From Gymnopilus junonius (lineage: Eukaryota > Basidiomycota > Agaricomycetes > Agaricales > Galerinaceae), in the NCBI GenBank assembly GCA_015501075.1, contig JADNYJ010000275.1:1-45397 (forward strand): a DNA stretch of 45,397 nucleotides, in the 5' to 3' direction. Position numbers and translations under genes: made by a program. Below the pieces are notes generated by a model that saw nothing but the letters and a program-made list of their open reading frames with translations, did not search any database and was not told where the DNA came from. The stretch's first letter is position 1. Every line of letters begins with the position of its first letter. Below are positions 19,760-30,958 of the stretch, in pieces.

Positions 19760-20810
19760 ATAGCTCAGAGGGGAACAAGTTTGTCATGAGCAGGATCGCA
19801 CCAACTGACCAGTCTGCAGGGCTTTAGGAAATGCTCCCAATGGGTGAAGATGGATATAGAAAGCTCACTTGATTTGACCATATGCCTGTGGGAGCTGAGA
19901 GTTGATCGACACAGGCTGGACCCGATACTGGATATGATTGAGAAAAGCCTGTGAATAAAAAGCATGGTGAATTGGTTTCCAGCATTTTAAATGGAGTGAG
20001 AAATAGAACGTCAACTGACATGCTGACCGAGGATAATGAAGGTCACGCTGTTGGGGAGCTGAGGGCGCAAGTGAATGATTGAACCTATGGTTTGGTTCAC
20101 ATTCAAGAAACTGGTGTACACTATTAGCAAATGCTGCAAGAAGATGCGAATAACAAAATGAGTTGCACTTGATACCCATGATGGCATTTCCCTCGGTTTG
20201 ATTGTCTCTCAGTGGCATCGAGCCGACTAGTAACAACGAAGGAGGTCTGCATGCCAGTGTCCCAAAGGCACCAGACATTTTCAAAAACTGATTGAGGGGG
20301 ATCTTCAAATGTGTCTGTAGCGCTTGTCACGACGATACGTGAGGCGAGTATGAAAGGAAGCTTATTGGCGGCGACATCCTGGGACAGACTGAGCTATGCT
20401 GATGTAAATGGATCTGGAACCTTGCCGTCAGGGAAAGACTGTTTAGTAAGTTCAAGGAGACGACGACGGCATTCCTTCGCTAACGGATCGACATTGCTGG
20501 GCTTGGGAGGCTTGGGAATGAACTTAGAGACGGTAGTGAATTTGAGGCCTGCAGTTGCCTCAGTTGGTTGGAGAGCGACTAAAAGCATGGGACGGGTTCA
20601 TTATCAGAGAGCGAGCAAGAATTTGGGAGTTGACTTACGCGTAGACAGTGCAGCGCGACATTGGGACGCTTCAGTGGTCAATTTTACACGCCTAGCTTCG
20701 TCCTCATCATGTATGACCTTGAGGAGGTCCTCGATTGAGATATTGATGTTTAGTTTGGCGAGAGCGGCCACGAGGGAGGAAACATGGACGACCTGAAGAG
20801 CATCAGCCAT
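19760..20810 (-). pseudogene. Broken gene with aspartyl-protease-like DTG motif
   Basis: The minus-strand gene starts at ATG 20810 (an in-frame ATG lies at 20828). A good intron at 20579-20638 (GTAAGT..TTTTAG, 60 nt) joins two intact exons. The frame then hits TAG (at about 20,396) and continues in the same frame into SRIVVTSATDTFEDPPQ and WCLWDTGMQTSFVVTSRL. WDTG-x-Q-(T/S) resembles the active-site loop of retropepsin-like proteases. Past about 20,190 the coding sense moves to a second frame (LLAAFANSVHQFLECEP), then to a third (NSVTFIILGQHV), with an intron-like stretch before a further fragment near 19,950. So there is at least one nonsense codon and two frame changes. It may derive from a retroelement or from a domesticated retropepsin-like gene; I cannot tell which. 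Confidence 0.5.
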
Positions 20811-20936
20811 AGGAGGTGGGGGTAACATTGGAGGCAATGCTGAAGACAGCCGCCTTTCCAGCAGACTGGCGGGAAATAGACTGAGATTTGCATGAGCTAA
20901 TTTTCCGGTTGGTCATCGATAGGACTGTCCACCGAC

Positions 20937-21073
20937 GCCGTATTTACGGCTTACGGCTGCCGACATACGGCCACCGTCACCGTACCGCGAGCCCCCAGAA
21001 GTTGTTTAATGTCGGTACGGCAACGATACGGCAAACCGCCGTAATCGGTGTAAAAATACGGCCATTTACGGCG
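20937..21073. repeat. Cluster of nine TACGGC/GCCGTA hexamers, hAT-like subterminal repeats
   Basis: Nine copies of TACGGC in either orientation start at 20937(-), 20945, 20952, 20966, 21016, 21027, 21038(-), 21057 and 21068. One more lies at 21401. Dense short motifs of ACGG type in both orientations are typical of the subterminal regions of hAT transposons (Ac uses AAACGG). I see no transposase and cannot define termini or an 8-bp target duplication, so this would be a non-autonomous remnant. Confidence 0.5.
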
Positions 21074-21089
21074 GTGCAATGATAGGCAG

Positions 21090-22726
21090 GAAAAACTACA
21101 CGGAACTACTAGGTTTCGTTCCCCAAGTCCAGATTTCATGGGTATGAACTTGATGTATAGAGGTAAGAAACATAATCCGCTGCAAACGTCCACCGCGCGG
21201 GTCAGTAAGCAGGTCAAGCTTATGTCATCCTATACTTCGGACCAAAATTTACTCACTGGTGAGTAACTCATTTTAGCCTCATGTCAAGTCAAAATGTTGA
21301 ATATCGAGTATCATTCGTTTCTAAACGGTTTCAGTGCTTTACTGTGCTTTTTTTAACACTCAGAAGCCAACTTTGGCTGATGCATGTGCTGTACGCCATG
21401 TACGGCTGTTGTCGGCCAGCTGCGGCTTGGCTTGTTGAGTCGGAGACTTTCGAGGATTCTTTCACTTGAATTACTGGTGTTAAATCGCTTTTCGTGTGAG
21501 CGATCTGATATCCATACTGAAATCGGGACAACTTACCTGTCCTTCAGGTGCCATTTCATTACAATGTCCTCCTTGGCATGATGGGGCTGTTTTCGATGGA
21601 TTCTGCAGGCAGAGTCCACCCTTACTAGTTTCGAGCTCACTGCCTTTCCTTCTGATGAGGCAAATCCTGTTCAATTTTACTCTTTGCTTTTACTGCATCC
21701 ACACATGAAACAAAAGAATCATATTAAGCATTAGAGATTAGGATTATGAAGTGAATAAAATACCTAGATAATTTGGTACCCATTGTCTATAACCCAGTCC
21801 ATCCCAAGGGCTTCTAAAATGGTGCAGTCGTCTCTTGTTTTCTGGAAAGAAAGATTTGAATAAGAACATGAATGCCCAAGATACAGAGAATTGAACTGAC
21901 TGGCGGAGGGCATGCACCACGTAGTCTATTTCCCGCCATAGGCTGAAAGAGTTCCGAGAAACAAGATCAACATCTGAATTGGTGTTCAAAAAGCATGAAA
22001 GAATATATACTTACCATGGGAGGTAGAACAGCCTAGATGCATTGCTTGACATTGCTGACCAGCTTGTCGACAGAACTGATACAGTGGGCAGGATAAAGGT
22101 TAGTTGGATCCGATTTCCGAACAGTTCAGCGTATCACGTGGATACGCGCCCACAAGCGCAACCAGAGCTTTTCCTCCTTTTCCGAGAACAAGACTCTACA
22201 AATTTGCAACAAGGTAGTGGTAATAGTAGTAGTAGTGATAGAACGAGAAAACAAAACATTCCTATTATCTCACATACACAAAGAAAAGGTTAAAAGGAAT
22301 AGTAGTCGGAAAAAAAAAGAAAAGAGAAAAGACACAGATCCGGTTAGACAGGTTCCAGGGAGGGTGGGTGCAAAAGAAAGGAGAGATTGTACAGTTAGAC
22401 TAGCCTAGCAATGAGAAAAAAAAAGGGAAAGAAGGACGGCAGAAGAGAAAAAGAAAAGAAAAGACAAGGAGGGAGAAGGCGAAAAGGTAAAGATGATAGG
22501 AGCATAAAGATGTAGTGAGTATATGTACCTTATATTGATGGGTGTGTAGCCGCATTGAAATGATGGTTGTTGGGTTGGGCAGTGGTATCCTGTAGATAGA
22601 CAGAAAAAAAAAAGAATGTCAAAAAGATGAGCAAGCAAATGGGCGAAGAGTGGAAATGAAGGTAGATAGGTAGAAAGGTAGTAATGCTAAATCGAAAAGT
22701 GCGAGTTCGAATAATATCAAGTCACC
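21090..22726. other. Intergenic region, purine-rich 22,210-22,640
   Basis: No gene model can be supported between the TACGGC cluster and the stop of the next minus-strand gene. The stretch 22,210-22,640 is strongly purine-rich on the plus strand with many A-runs; as the gene to its right is on the minus strand this is probably its 3' UTR and terminator zone. Confidence 0.4.
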
Positions 22727-25700
22727 CTAGAGCGCAATCGGCTTCCCAGTCCCACCAGGCCTCCCAATAGACCTTACAGCAGAACTGGAGGAAGCAGACA
22801 GCGCCGCCGCCGCCGCCGTTGCCGAGGTTGACGAACTCAACGCCATCGGCGGACGCATTTTGCTCGTCGAATTGCTACTCCTATACACCATCCCCGTGCC
22901 CGTCCTCGGCTTGGGCTTCGCAATACCCGACGCGTCAGGCGACGAAGGTGGGGGTAAAGGAGAAGAAGGGACCGAGTCGGGTGACATAGGCGATAACGAG
23001 AACGAGTGTCCTGCGGATCCTAGAGAGGGTGTGCGTAGGGACCCACGAGGGCTGGAGGAGGATAGCACGGAAGGGACGGGCACGGCGGGACGATCACCGC
23101 CTGTGCGAGCCACGGCTGCAGCGTGACGTGGCAGTTGTAAAGGCCGAACTGCAGGTGAGGGAGGTGTGGGCGATGTCGAGACTGAAGCTGAGGCTGAAGA
23201 TGTTGATGAAAACGTCCTTGCGCGGGGAAAGCGATCCTAGTCGCAGCTGTGGCAGTGCTGGTGGTGGTAGTTGTAGCTGTGGTACCGTCTAACCTTGAAA
23301 ATGACGGCATACTCCTCGACGGCAGAGGAGGCAAGGACTTGTCCTTATTATACATCGACCGGATCTTGCTCCCCGGCACGGGCGTCGTCGAACTGGCCAA
23401 CGTCAAACTTTCCTCATCCCCATCCCCATCAGCGTCCGAGTCCTTGGGCGTAGCAGGCATAGGGATGCTCAGCGTCGACGCGGTTGATTCAGATGGAGTG
23501 GTGACGCTGAAATCGTCCCTCGAGTTCATCTTCTTCATAGCGGAGGGACGGCCCATGCCTATACCACCTGCAGACGAACTCGTCGAGTCCCTCCTCAGAC
23601 CCAACCCACGCGCACCACCACTTGGGTTCGGATCCTCGACAAGGACGGGGTCTTGGTAGAAGTTCTGTTCTCCCCGTCACCACCAGCAGCAGTGACCTCC
23701 AAAGAGAACGAAGACCCAACACTACTCGTGCTGGTCCTACTCGCAGTCGTCCCATAACTGCTCCTCGAAATCCCAGAAGGCGTTCTCGTAGTGGTGGTAG
23801 TTGAAGTAGTAGTAGCAGTAGTAGCAGTCGCAGCAGTGCGATGCCAAGACGTAGGCGGCAACGTCGCCTTGGACGGAGGTTTGCTCAAAATCGAGCTTCC
23901 CCCAGACGGGATCCTCGTCCGCTCACGGTGCTGGGCTTGGCTATGCCTCTGAGCCCATTCACCCGTCTCCATAAGGGTATTATCCACCTCGCCCTCCTCC
24001 TCTTCCAGAAAATCATCATCGTCAAACTCATCAAACTCATGGCGGGGGTAAGAGCGGCGTAAGACTGACGTGGACGACTGTTCCACCAGCGCACCGGAGC
24101 TAAAAGACCGCGAGAGCGGGTGACGTTGTCCTAATCCTGTCGTAGGCCGAGAGGAGCTGGCGCCTGTCATGATAGAGGACGCTGACGACCTCCTGGAGAG
24201 ATTGAGCGTTGACAAGCGGCGTGTGAGCGGAGATGGCGCATCTTCGTCCTCACTATATGTCAAGAACAAAAGCAACATCAGAAACGGTGATAGAGAGCAA
24301 ATGCAAGGTAACTGACCTATCACTCCACCCCAACCCAGTCGTCAGCCCCAGCCCACCCCTCAACAACTTGCCATCCCGATGTCTCGTCCTCCGCATGGGC
24401 GTATCCCGCTCATCTTTAATAATCCCGGACTTGGTCATCACAGAGCCTAAATAGCAACAACAAACGTCAGAAAAAAACACCAAAAAAAAAGAACACAAAC
24501 TGACCATGCGAGACAAGGCTCAACATACTCCCCGGCCGTCCTCCATAGGCGTCGACGCCGCGAGGCAGCGCCAGGGAGGAGTTTGGAGTGAGGCGATAGG
24601 AGACCATCGCGGACCATGAGATGTCTATCAAGAAAAAAAAAAGGAACGCGTCAGAATATACGTCAGAACATACGAGATATTTGAATTAGGATAAAAACGG
24701 ACAAGAAGAAAGAAAAGAAGGAAAGGAAAAACAAAGTCGGACTTTGAGCGAACCGAATAAAGTAAAGAACAAGGACACAGAGCGGACACATCGTCCTCCG
24801 CCCCTCTGTACCCTCTTTTCAAAAAATATAAGATAGAGAGAGAGAGACTTACGGTAACGGCGTATGCAGATCCAAACTCGAATCTGAATCACCTCCATCC
24901 CCATTCCCATTCCCACCCTCTCCATCCTCGAGCTCACTCCCCTCCCCCTCCAACACCCTCTCCAACTCCTCATCATACTCCTCCTCCTGCCCTGCCCCTG
25001 TGCAACCGCTGCCTCCCCGGCACGCAACGCCCGCCCCTCCAAGGACTTTGTCCGCCCCATCCCCGCAGAAGCAGAAGCACCAGACAACCGCGAAGCACCA
25101 GACGACATCGTACTCGTCCTACTGAGAGTCAGCGACGAGGAGAAATACTGCGTCGTACTGCCTTCGCTGACGCGTCTCTTGCCCATCTGGCCTGCACCAG
25201 CACCAGCACCGACAGCACCAGCACCGCTGCCACTCCGGCTCTTACTCGACCCCGCACTGCTCACTCTCGATCTCGTCCGACCCGCCCTAGAGCGCGCAGC
25301 CGAAGACGACGACGACAAAGACTTTGACAACGCCGGCCGGGGCGTCGTAGATAATATAGTAGCGATATCCGGGCTCGGCGCGCGCGGGTCATCACCCCCT
25401 CGTGCCTGCACTAATTTCAGATGAGACACGGATCTGCTCTGGGAGGTCGATTTGGACTGGGCAGTTGGGTTTAGCTGGGAAGTAGAGATGGATCGTGGTT
25501 CGCTTTGAGGAGTAGACGCAGACATGGACATTTTCGAGGCGGCTTTCGGTGTTGCCTGCGAACTGGGTTCTGGGTCAGGGTCGAGTGGGGTCCTGGTGGT
25601 GGTGCTCTTTTGTGGTGGGAACACGATAGACTTGTCTTTCTTGGGCGATGAAGTCGGTGACGCGGGTGTCGTTGGAAGGTGAGAGTGAGATGGCGGTGGT

Positions 25701-27799
25701 GGTGATTGCAGTTGTGGCTGGGCTTGAAGCTCCAGTTTCCCTTGAGACTTGGGCAAAGACCGAGCGGGAAGAAGACGCGGAGAACCCAAACCCAGTTCAT
25801 CCAACGTCATTTCTTTCCTCCCCGTCCTCCTATCCTCATCCCCACCCTGACTGACATCCTCCACCTCCGTCATCGTCGTCTGAGTGATCACGATCCCACT
25901 CAACACTTTCCCCATTTCATGCCCCGTCAATCCCAACCCAACACCCTCACTGGCACTTCCCGAACCCGAAGTGGAGGTAGCAGTAAACCCGGATGCAGTA
26001 GATGCACTCGAGTTCCGCTTATCCTCCATGCTCCCCTGGTCGACTCGTAAAAACCCATCATCCCTGGGCTTATTCAACGCTTCAGCCTCAACATCAACAC
26101 CAGCACCCAGCGTCGACGATACATCACCCAGACCCCCACCAGGTCCAAGCGGCACAGGCGGGACAGGCGGCAACCCCACCCCAGGCTCCGGCATCCTCTC
26201 CCGCTCCTTCGCAACGCTCCTCGACCGACTCCTCGCTCTCAACACATGTTTCAACCCCGCGCTCCTCGTCCGCTCCGCGCGTAGCCCCAGCCGCATATCT
26301 TTGACCGTCGGGGACGACACGCCCAATGAGGAAGACGACGGGGATACCGATGAGGAAAACGAGGGCGATGGGGATGGGGACATGGACAGTTGGGATAAGG
26401 ATAATTGGGATACGGAGAGGGACGATGGAGATGGCGAGACGGGGCCTAGATCCAGAATGGAATCCAGAACCGCCTCAGAGTCGGGGTCGGGGTCGTCGTA
26501 TGGTAAAGAGGAGGATTCAAGGAGGGGCGAATTGGATATCGTCGACATCGACAATTGCGTCGTGGTGGACACTGAAGGCGGGAGGACGCCCTTCTCCTCT
26601 GCCGGACCATACGCCGAGCTCAAACTGAGCGCGGCAGGCGGCAGTAAAGGCGGCAGAGGAGGCGAAGCCGGACCTCGACCAGATGAAGACGGCACGAATG
26701 GGGCCAACGTCGTCACGGGAGAATACTTGCTGGAAGAAGGGAGCGAGAACGAGCCGATACTCGGGCTTGATTTTTTGTGTCTCGAAGCTGAGGCGGAAGG
26801 CGCAGGGCGGTCTTCTGGTTTCGTCCGTGTGTAGATGGTGTGTGGGTCGATAGGATCTGCAAGGGACGCTTGGTGGTGGTGCCGGAGGAGTTTTGACGGG
26901 CTGTAGCTGGATTTGGAGAGCGGAAGCGGGGGGAGCCCGCCCAGCGGCTCGTCCTCCTCCTCGTCTTCATCCTGCACAGTGTCCAGCCCTAATAAATCGC
27001 GCATGTCGATGGAGCTGATGCTCTCGTTCGCTTCGTGGTGAGGCTGGTGGTGGTGACGACGGGAAGAGAAAGACGATGTGGGCATCTGCGTATTCCCATT
27101 GCCATTCCCAATCCATTCGCCTGATGCTGATACTGATGTTGATGCAGCACGCGGGAGTGTGGGAGAGGGCATGACATGCGGTGGGACGAGATCACTGTCA
27201 TCGTCATCCTCAATATCAGACAGCGGGATCGGCGAGATCGAGAGCCGCGTGAGCTGGGGTTGGTCGGCACCGGGGGCAGCTAGGCGCGTCGTCGCGCTGG
27301 GGGATGTGCTCGATATCGATATCGATGGCCGGCCACTGCTGCTGCTACCGCTACTCGACAGCGTGGAATCACGCTCACGTTTGTGACTAGGGGGCAACGG
27401 CGAGGCACGAGCAGCAGGAGGGCTCTTAGCCCCGTCCGACGCGATACTCGTACGCGAACTCGCGCCAAGATGCACACCCGCACTGCTCGTCACGCTGATC
27501 ACACTCTCGCGCTGCGACGAGCTCGTCACCGAATACTTGCTCGATCTTCTCGACCGGTTCACCGCGGAACTCAGCAACAGGAGCTGTTCGTGCTCCGATA
27601 TCCTGGATGGGCCCGGGACAGGGGGGAGTGGAGTGCTGGGCGGGCCGGAGAGAGGAGGATGGTGCGATGATGTGGTGGAGGAGAGCGGGAGGGGCGTGGT
27701 GGGCGTGGGCGGGATGTGTGAAGGCGGGACGGGGAACGACTCGAGCAGCAGCGGGACGGGCGTGCGTTTGGGTGGGCGGAGGGTGGTGCCAGGTGGCAT
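22727..27799 (-). CDS. Large multi-exon Ser/Pro/Thr-rich disordered protein, unknown function
   Basis: The start is ATG 27799 (MPPGTTLRPPKRTPVPLLLE). Exon 1 (24853-27799, 982 codons) is Ser/Pro-rich with acidic and basic clusters. Introns 24625-24852, 24447-24504 and 24253-24316 (GTAAGT or GTCAGT..TAG) keep the frame and lead through SVMTKSGIIKDERDTPMRR and WSDSEDEDAPSPLTRR. Past 23,720 the sense shifts frame at about 23,690 (an intron such as 23,667-23,698 or a longer one would fix it) and again between about 23,290 and 23,160. The last exon is open to TAG 22727-22729 (ends GTGKPIAL). The total would be about 1,450 residues. No enzymatic domain is visible; many Ser-Pro sites suggest a phosphorylated scaffold, which is inference. 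Around 25,000-24,550 another frame reads more like protein than the annotated one (see findings). Confidence 0.6.
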
Positions 27800-27859
27800 T
27801 GTAGCCGTGGTGTCGTAGTCGCCATGGATTCTGAATGTGTGTAGTCTGTTCTGTGCATC

Positions 27860-29297
27860 GTTCAGTCAAGTGTACATAGAATGAAAGAGGACCCACAATG
27901 TAAGAAAAAAAGGCTCTAATCACCGCGAGTCTCGCAGAATCTACAAGTCGGCGGTGCGCGCAGCGAGAAGATCCTTCATGCCCAGCTCCGCATTACCCAA
28001 AGGAAGGATTAATGAAACGTAAAACAGAGATTAGATGGATAGAGGGCTGCCTTTTGCCAGCGGTCAGCGTTGGCGTTGGCGTTGAGGAGGAAGAGGAAAG
28101 ACGAAAAGCCGGTTGGTTAGCTAAGCGATTTCAATAAACAAACACGCAACCCTTTTTCTTTTCTCTTTTCTTTTCAACTTTCCATTTCAACTTTCCATTT
28201 ACGACACAGACTCCATTTGATTGGCTCGCTTAACTCGATCGGAAGATCGGATTGGGGAGATCTGCGCTGTGTCTTTCCCACAGCGCCGCCGACGCAACCC
28301 GCCGGAAGAGAATCCTTCGACCTTGCTCATCTCCGTCTCATTCTCAGTCGTTCTTCAATTACGAGGCAAGCTCCCTTCCGTCCTCAAGTTCTCTGATCGT
28401 CATCCAACCCTCTGCCCAGGCCCCAGCTCATCCCGATACCAGCCGCGAATAGTTTCCTCTCCATCGCTCTCCTTGCCTACACCCGCATTCCCTCTCCCGA
28501 TGATGCTTTATCCGTCTTGGTGAACGCACGCCTGTGGCATTCTCTTCCTCCTGCTTGAATATGAATCACTTCGCATCTCACGGGTCTTCCTTGGATTCTT
28601 CTTCTCCATCATCATCATCTCATCTCATCCTATCATCGACTTTGAACCATAATGTTAATGTAACAAACTCGACATCAGAAAACTTTGACTTTGACCATCA
28701 ACCCACCCCTCGTTGATCCTCCCTTGCCCTTGCCTTTCGTCCCCTGAGAATCTCTCATCTCCCAATCATTGATTTCATCGGAATACGCACCAGCCAAGGA
28801 TATCTCCTCACTTTATGCATAACGGCGCCCCCAGTTCTCCAATTGAATCTTGCTGAAGACTGACTCATCGCATCCACTTCGACACTACTTCGACCTAACT
28901 CACGCGGCATCCTCATCCTGTTTAAGCTTACACTCAAACATCCATCTTCGTACCTCATCGATCCTCCCTTCCTTTCCTTCTTCCCCCTCCTGAGAATCTC
29001 AAAAACTCGGACCAGAAAAATCCGACCCCTCATCCGAATCCTCCTACCAGCCCAATCCGCTATGTAAGTAATATACCCTCTATCACCTCACCAATCAGTA
29101 AACCATCATCGCCACTCATCTTCCTCTCAAACCAAAATCCCAAATTTCACCCTTGTCCGTTTCGAAAAAAAAAGAAATCGCAAAGCCTCATCACCGCACT
29201 TCAAATTTCAATCGGTCAACTGCAGACCTCCGAAAATTATTTCGCGATGACACCATCACAAGCCACAAGCCAAGAATCAGAATAGATAAAGTTAAAA
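27860..29297. other. Intergenic region, probably divergent promoter and 5' UTR
   Basis: CT-rich on the plus strand from 28,140 onward, with donor-like ATGTAAGTAA at about 29,062. Such CT-rich leaders are common at fungal promoters. A short open frame from ATG 28561 (Ser-rich, 51 codons) is not convincing. Confidence 0.35.
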
Positions 29298-30073
29298 ATG
29301 ACAGACGAACCTCAAAAGTGGCGTATTTTCATTCTCTTCCCTCCTTCCTCCAAACCCTTCTTCGAACCCTCTTCGGTGCATTCTTCAACCTCTTTCTTTC
29401 TTTTCCCTTGCGTCCCTTGGGATCCGACCTCATCAGAACTCGAACCCGGCCGGCTGCCTGAATACCTCTGGCGCCATCTGCTCTTCTTATTTTTCACCTC
29501 TCATATCCACGGAGTTCCTGTCGTCTATCATCACGCTGATGCATTGTCCGTTATGTACATGTAAGTAAGTATGCATTCCTCAAACTTCGTCAAAAGAAAA
29601 AAAAAACTGATAATTGTTTTGCCTCTGCGCCGCTCAGGACTTGGTTATTCTTGAAAATAAACCTCTCGGTTTCCTTTACATGTTCCCTCTTCCTTTTTTT
29701 TTATTTAGCGCTCACTCCCGGCGCCTTCCCGCTGCTACGCAGCCAGTATTGCCTGAACACTTGCATATGTACTCCAACGCGTCAACCGCCTAGTTCTTTT
29801 TCATTCTTCTTCTCTTCCTCTCCTACTTGCTCCTTGATCATATTCATTCTTCTACAGTGCTCCCAGTCACAGAATACCATCACCGACCTCTATTTTTTTC
29901 AAGTTCTCTCTCTTGGCATTCTCTCTCACTCGGCCTACTCTGAACGCCGACATGACCATGTTCACCCACCGCCACTGCCACTGCCACCATCTCCTTCCTG
30001 GTTTCCAACTTCCAAATCCGACATAAGGACAGATGGACTAATTATAAGTATATATATATTCAATCAGTCATAA
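29298..30073 (+). CDS. Possible two-exon hypothetical gene
   Basis: ATG 29298 opens 90 codons that end at a consensus donor (29571, GTAAGTAAGT). The acceptor CGCTCAG at 29630-29636 joins in phase to a frame open to TAA 30071-30073 (about 236 residues in total). The first exon includes MTDEPQKWRIFILFPPSS and the second begins with a hydrophobic stretch (FTCSLFLFFYLALTPG) that could span a membrane. Composition is CT-driven and no family is recognisable, so this may be an untranslated leader or chance. Confidence 0.25.
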
Positions 30074-30448
30074 GCAATGGGCTCCATACTACATTCACAA
30101 CTGATAATTGATATCTTGCGCTTCTCTATGTAAGAGGACTCGCGTCAGCGCTCAGCGCTCGTCACTCGCCGCCTACATATCTCCTGTGCTGTATCTTGGT
30201 TTTGGTCTTGTTCAAAGTCTATGTATGCTCGTAGTTGACTTGCTTAGACTTGATACTCACGCATGTGCATGTGACCTTGAAGCTCGGCATTCAAGGTGTT
30301 CTGTGTCCTTTTTTTTTTGCTATCTCGGTGGTTGATGGATACGATCTCTTCATTTTCTTTTGTTCTCTCTGCACTATCATTCTAGTGGAGTCCATTATTT
30401 TTAGCCTCCATGACCCATCTGCACAAGCTCCAGGCTCCAGCCAATACC

Positions 30449-30621
30449 TGTTACGACTACCTTCCCTGTATAGCCCCTTTTCCTTATATAGACTCTCCCC
30501 GATCACCCTTATAGACCTCTCACCTCGTAGATACCTCTCTTCAACTCCTACCTTGTTCGTCACTCCTCAATATACCTCTTTCTCCTCTCTCTCCTCTGAC
30601 CTCCGGAGTCTCCTCGTAACA
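30449..30621 (+). repeat. 5' LTR, 173 bp
   Basis: Starts TGTTACGACTACC and ends CTCCTCGTAACA; the 6-bp terminal inverted repeat is perfect. It is identical to 36665-36837 base for base by my reading. Confidence 0.97.
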
Positions 30622-30623
30622 TT

Positions 30624-30634
30624 AGGTAGGAGTT
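30624..30634 (+). other. Primer-binding site of self-priming (Tf1-like) type
   Basis: AGGTAGGAGTT begins two bases after the 5' LTR and is the exact reverse complement of AACTCCTACCT within the LTR (30543-30553). No tRNA-type TGG start is present. Tf1/sushi-type elements prime minus-strand DNA with the first 11 nt of their own transcript; the match here is also exactly 11 nt, which predicts a transcription start at 30543. Confidence 0.75.
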
Positions 30635-30718
30635 TAACCAAAACACTCCCTTATACGATACCCTCCCTTCTTCCTCTCACTCTCCCCCGAAATTACGACA
30701 AATTACACAAATACCTCC

Positions 30719-30772
30719 CACCCGCCCTTTTCGAATCACCCGCCCTTTTCAAACCACCCGCCCTTTTCAAAT
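30719..30772 (+). repeat. 18-bp tandem repeat, 3 copies, in the retrotransposon leader
   Basis: CACCCGCCCTTTTC(G/A)AA(T/C) is repeated at 30719-30736, 30737-30754 and 30755-30772, between the primer site and gag. It could act in packaging or translation of the element RNA, or be neutral. Confidence 0.95.
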
Positions 30773-30958
30773 CTGGTGAAAATCACTTGTAGTGCACGAA
30801 TTATCGCTCTTTTCATATTTCTTTTGTCTTAATCTACCTTATAAACTCTTAAAAAACCTTATAACACCCCGCATATAGTCTCTTATACCGCGCCTTTTCT
30901 AGCTTATTTTCTTTTATTGTCCTTCTTTTCTACCTTACTTTTATCACTAGTAGTCGAC

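Noticed and set aside
22405..22638. 77-codon minus-strand frame rich in Phe/Ser/Leu
   Set aside because: It comes from the purine-rich 3' flank of the adjacent gene and shows no protein-like pattern.
25706..26834. 316-codon plus-strand acidic frame inside 25,884-26,834
   Set aside because: It is antisense to the Ser-rich exon; Ser codons read backward give Asp/Glu/Gly/Arg-rich sequence.
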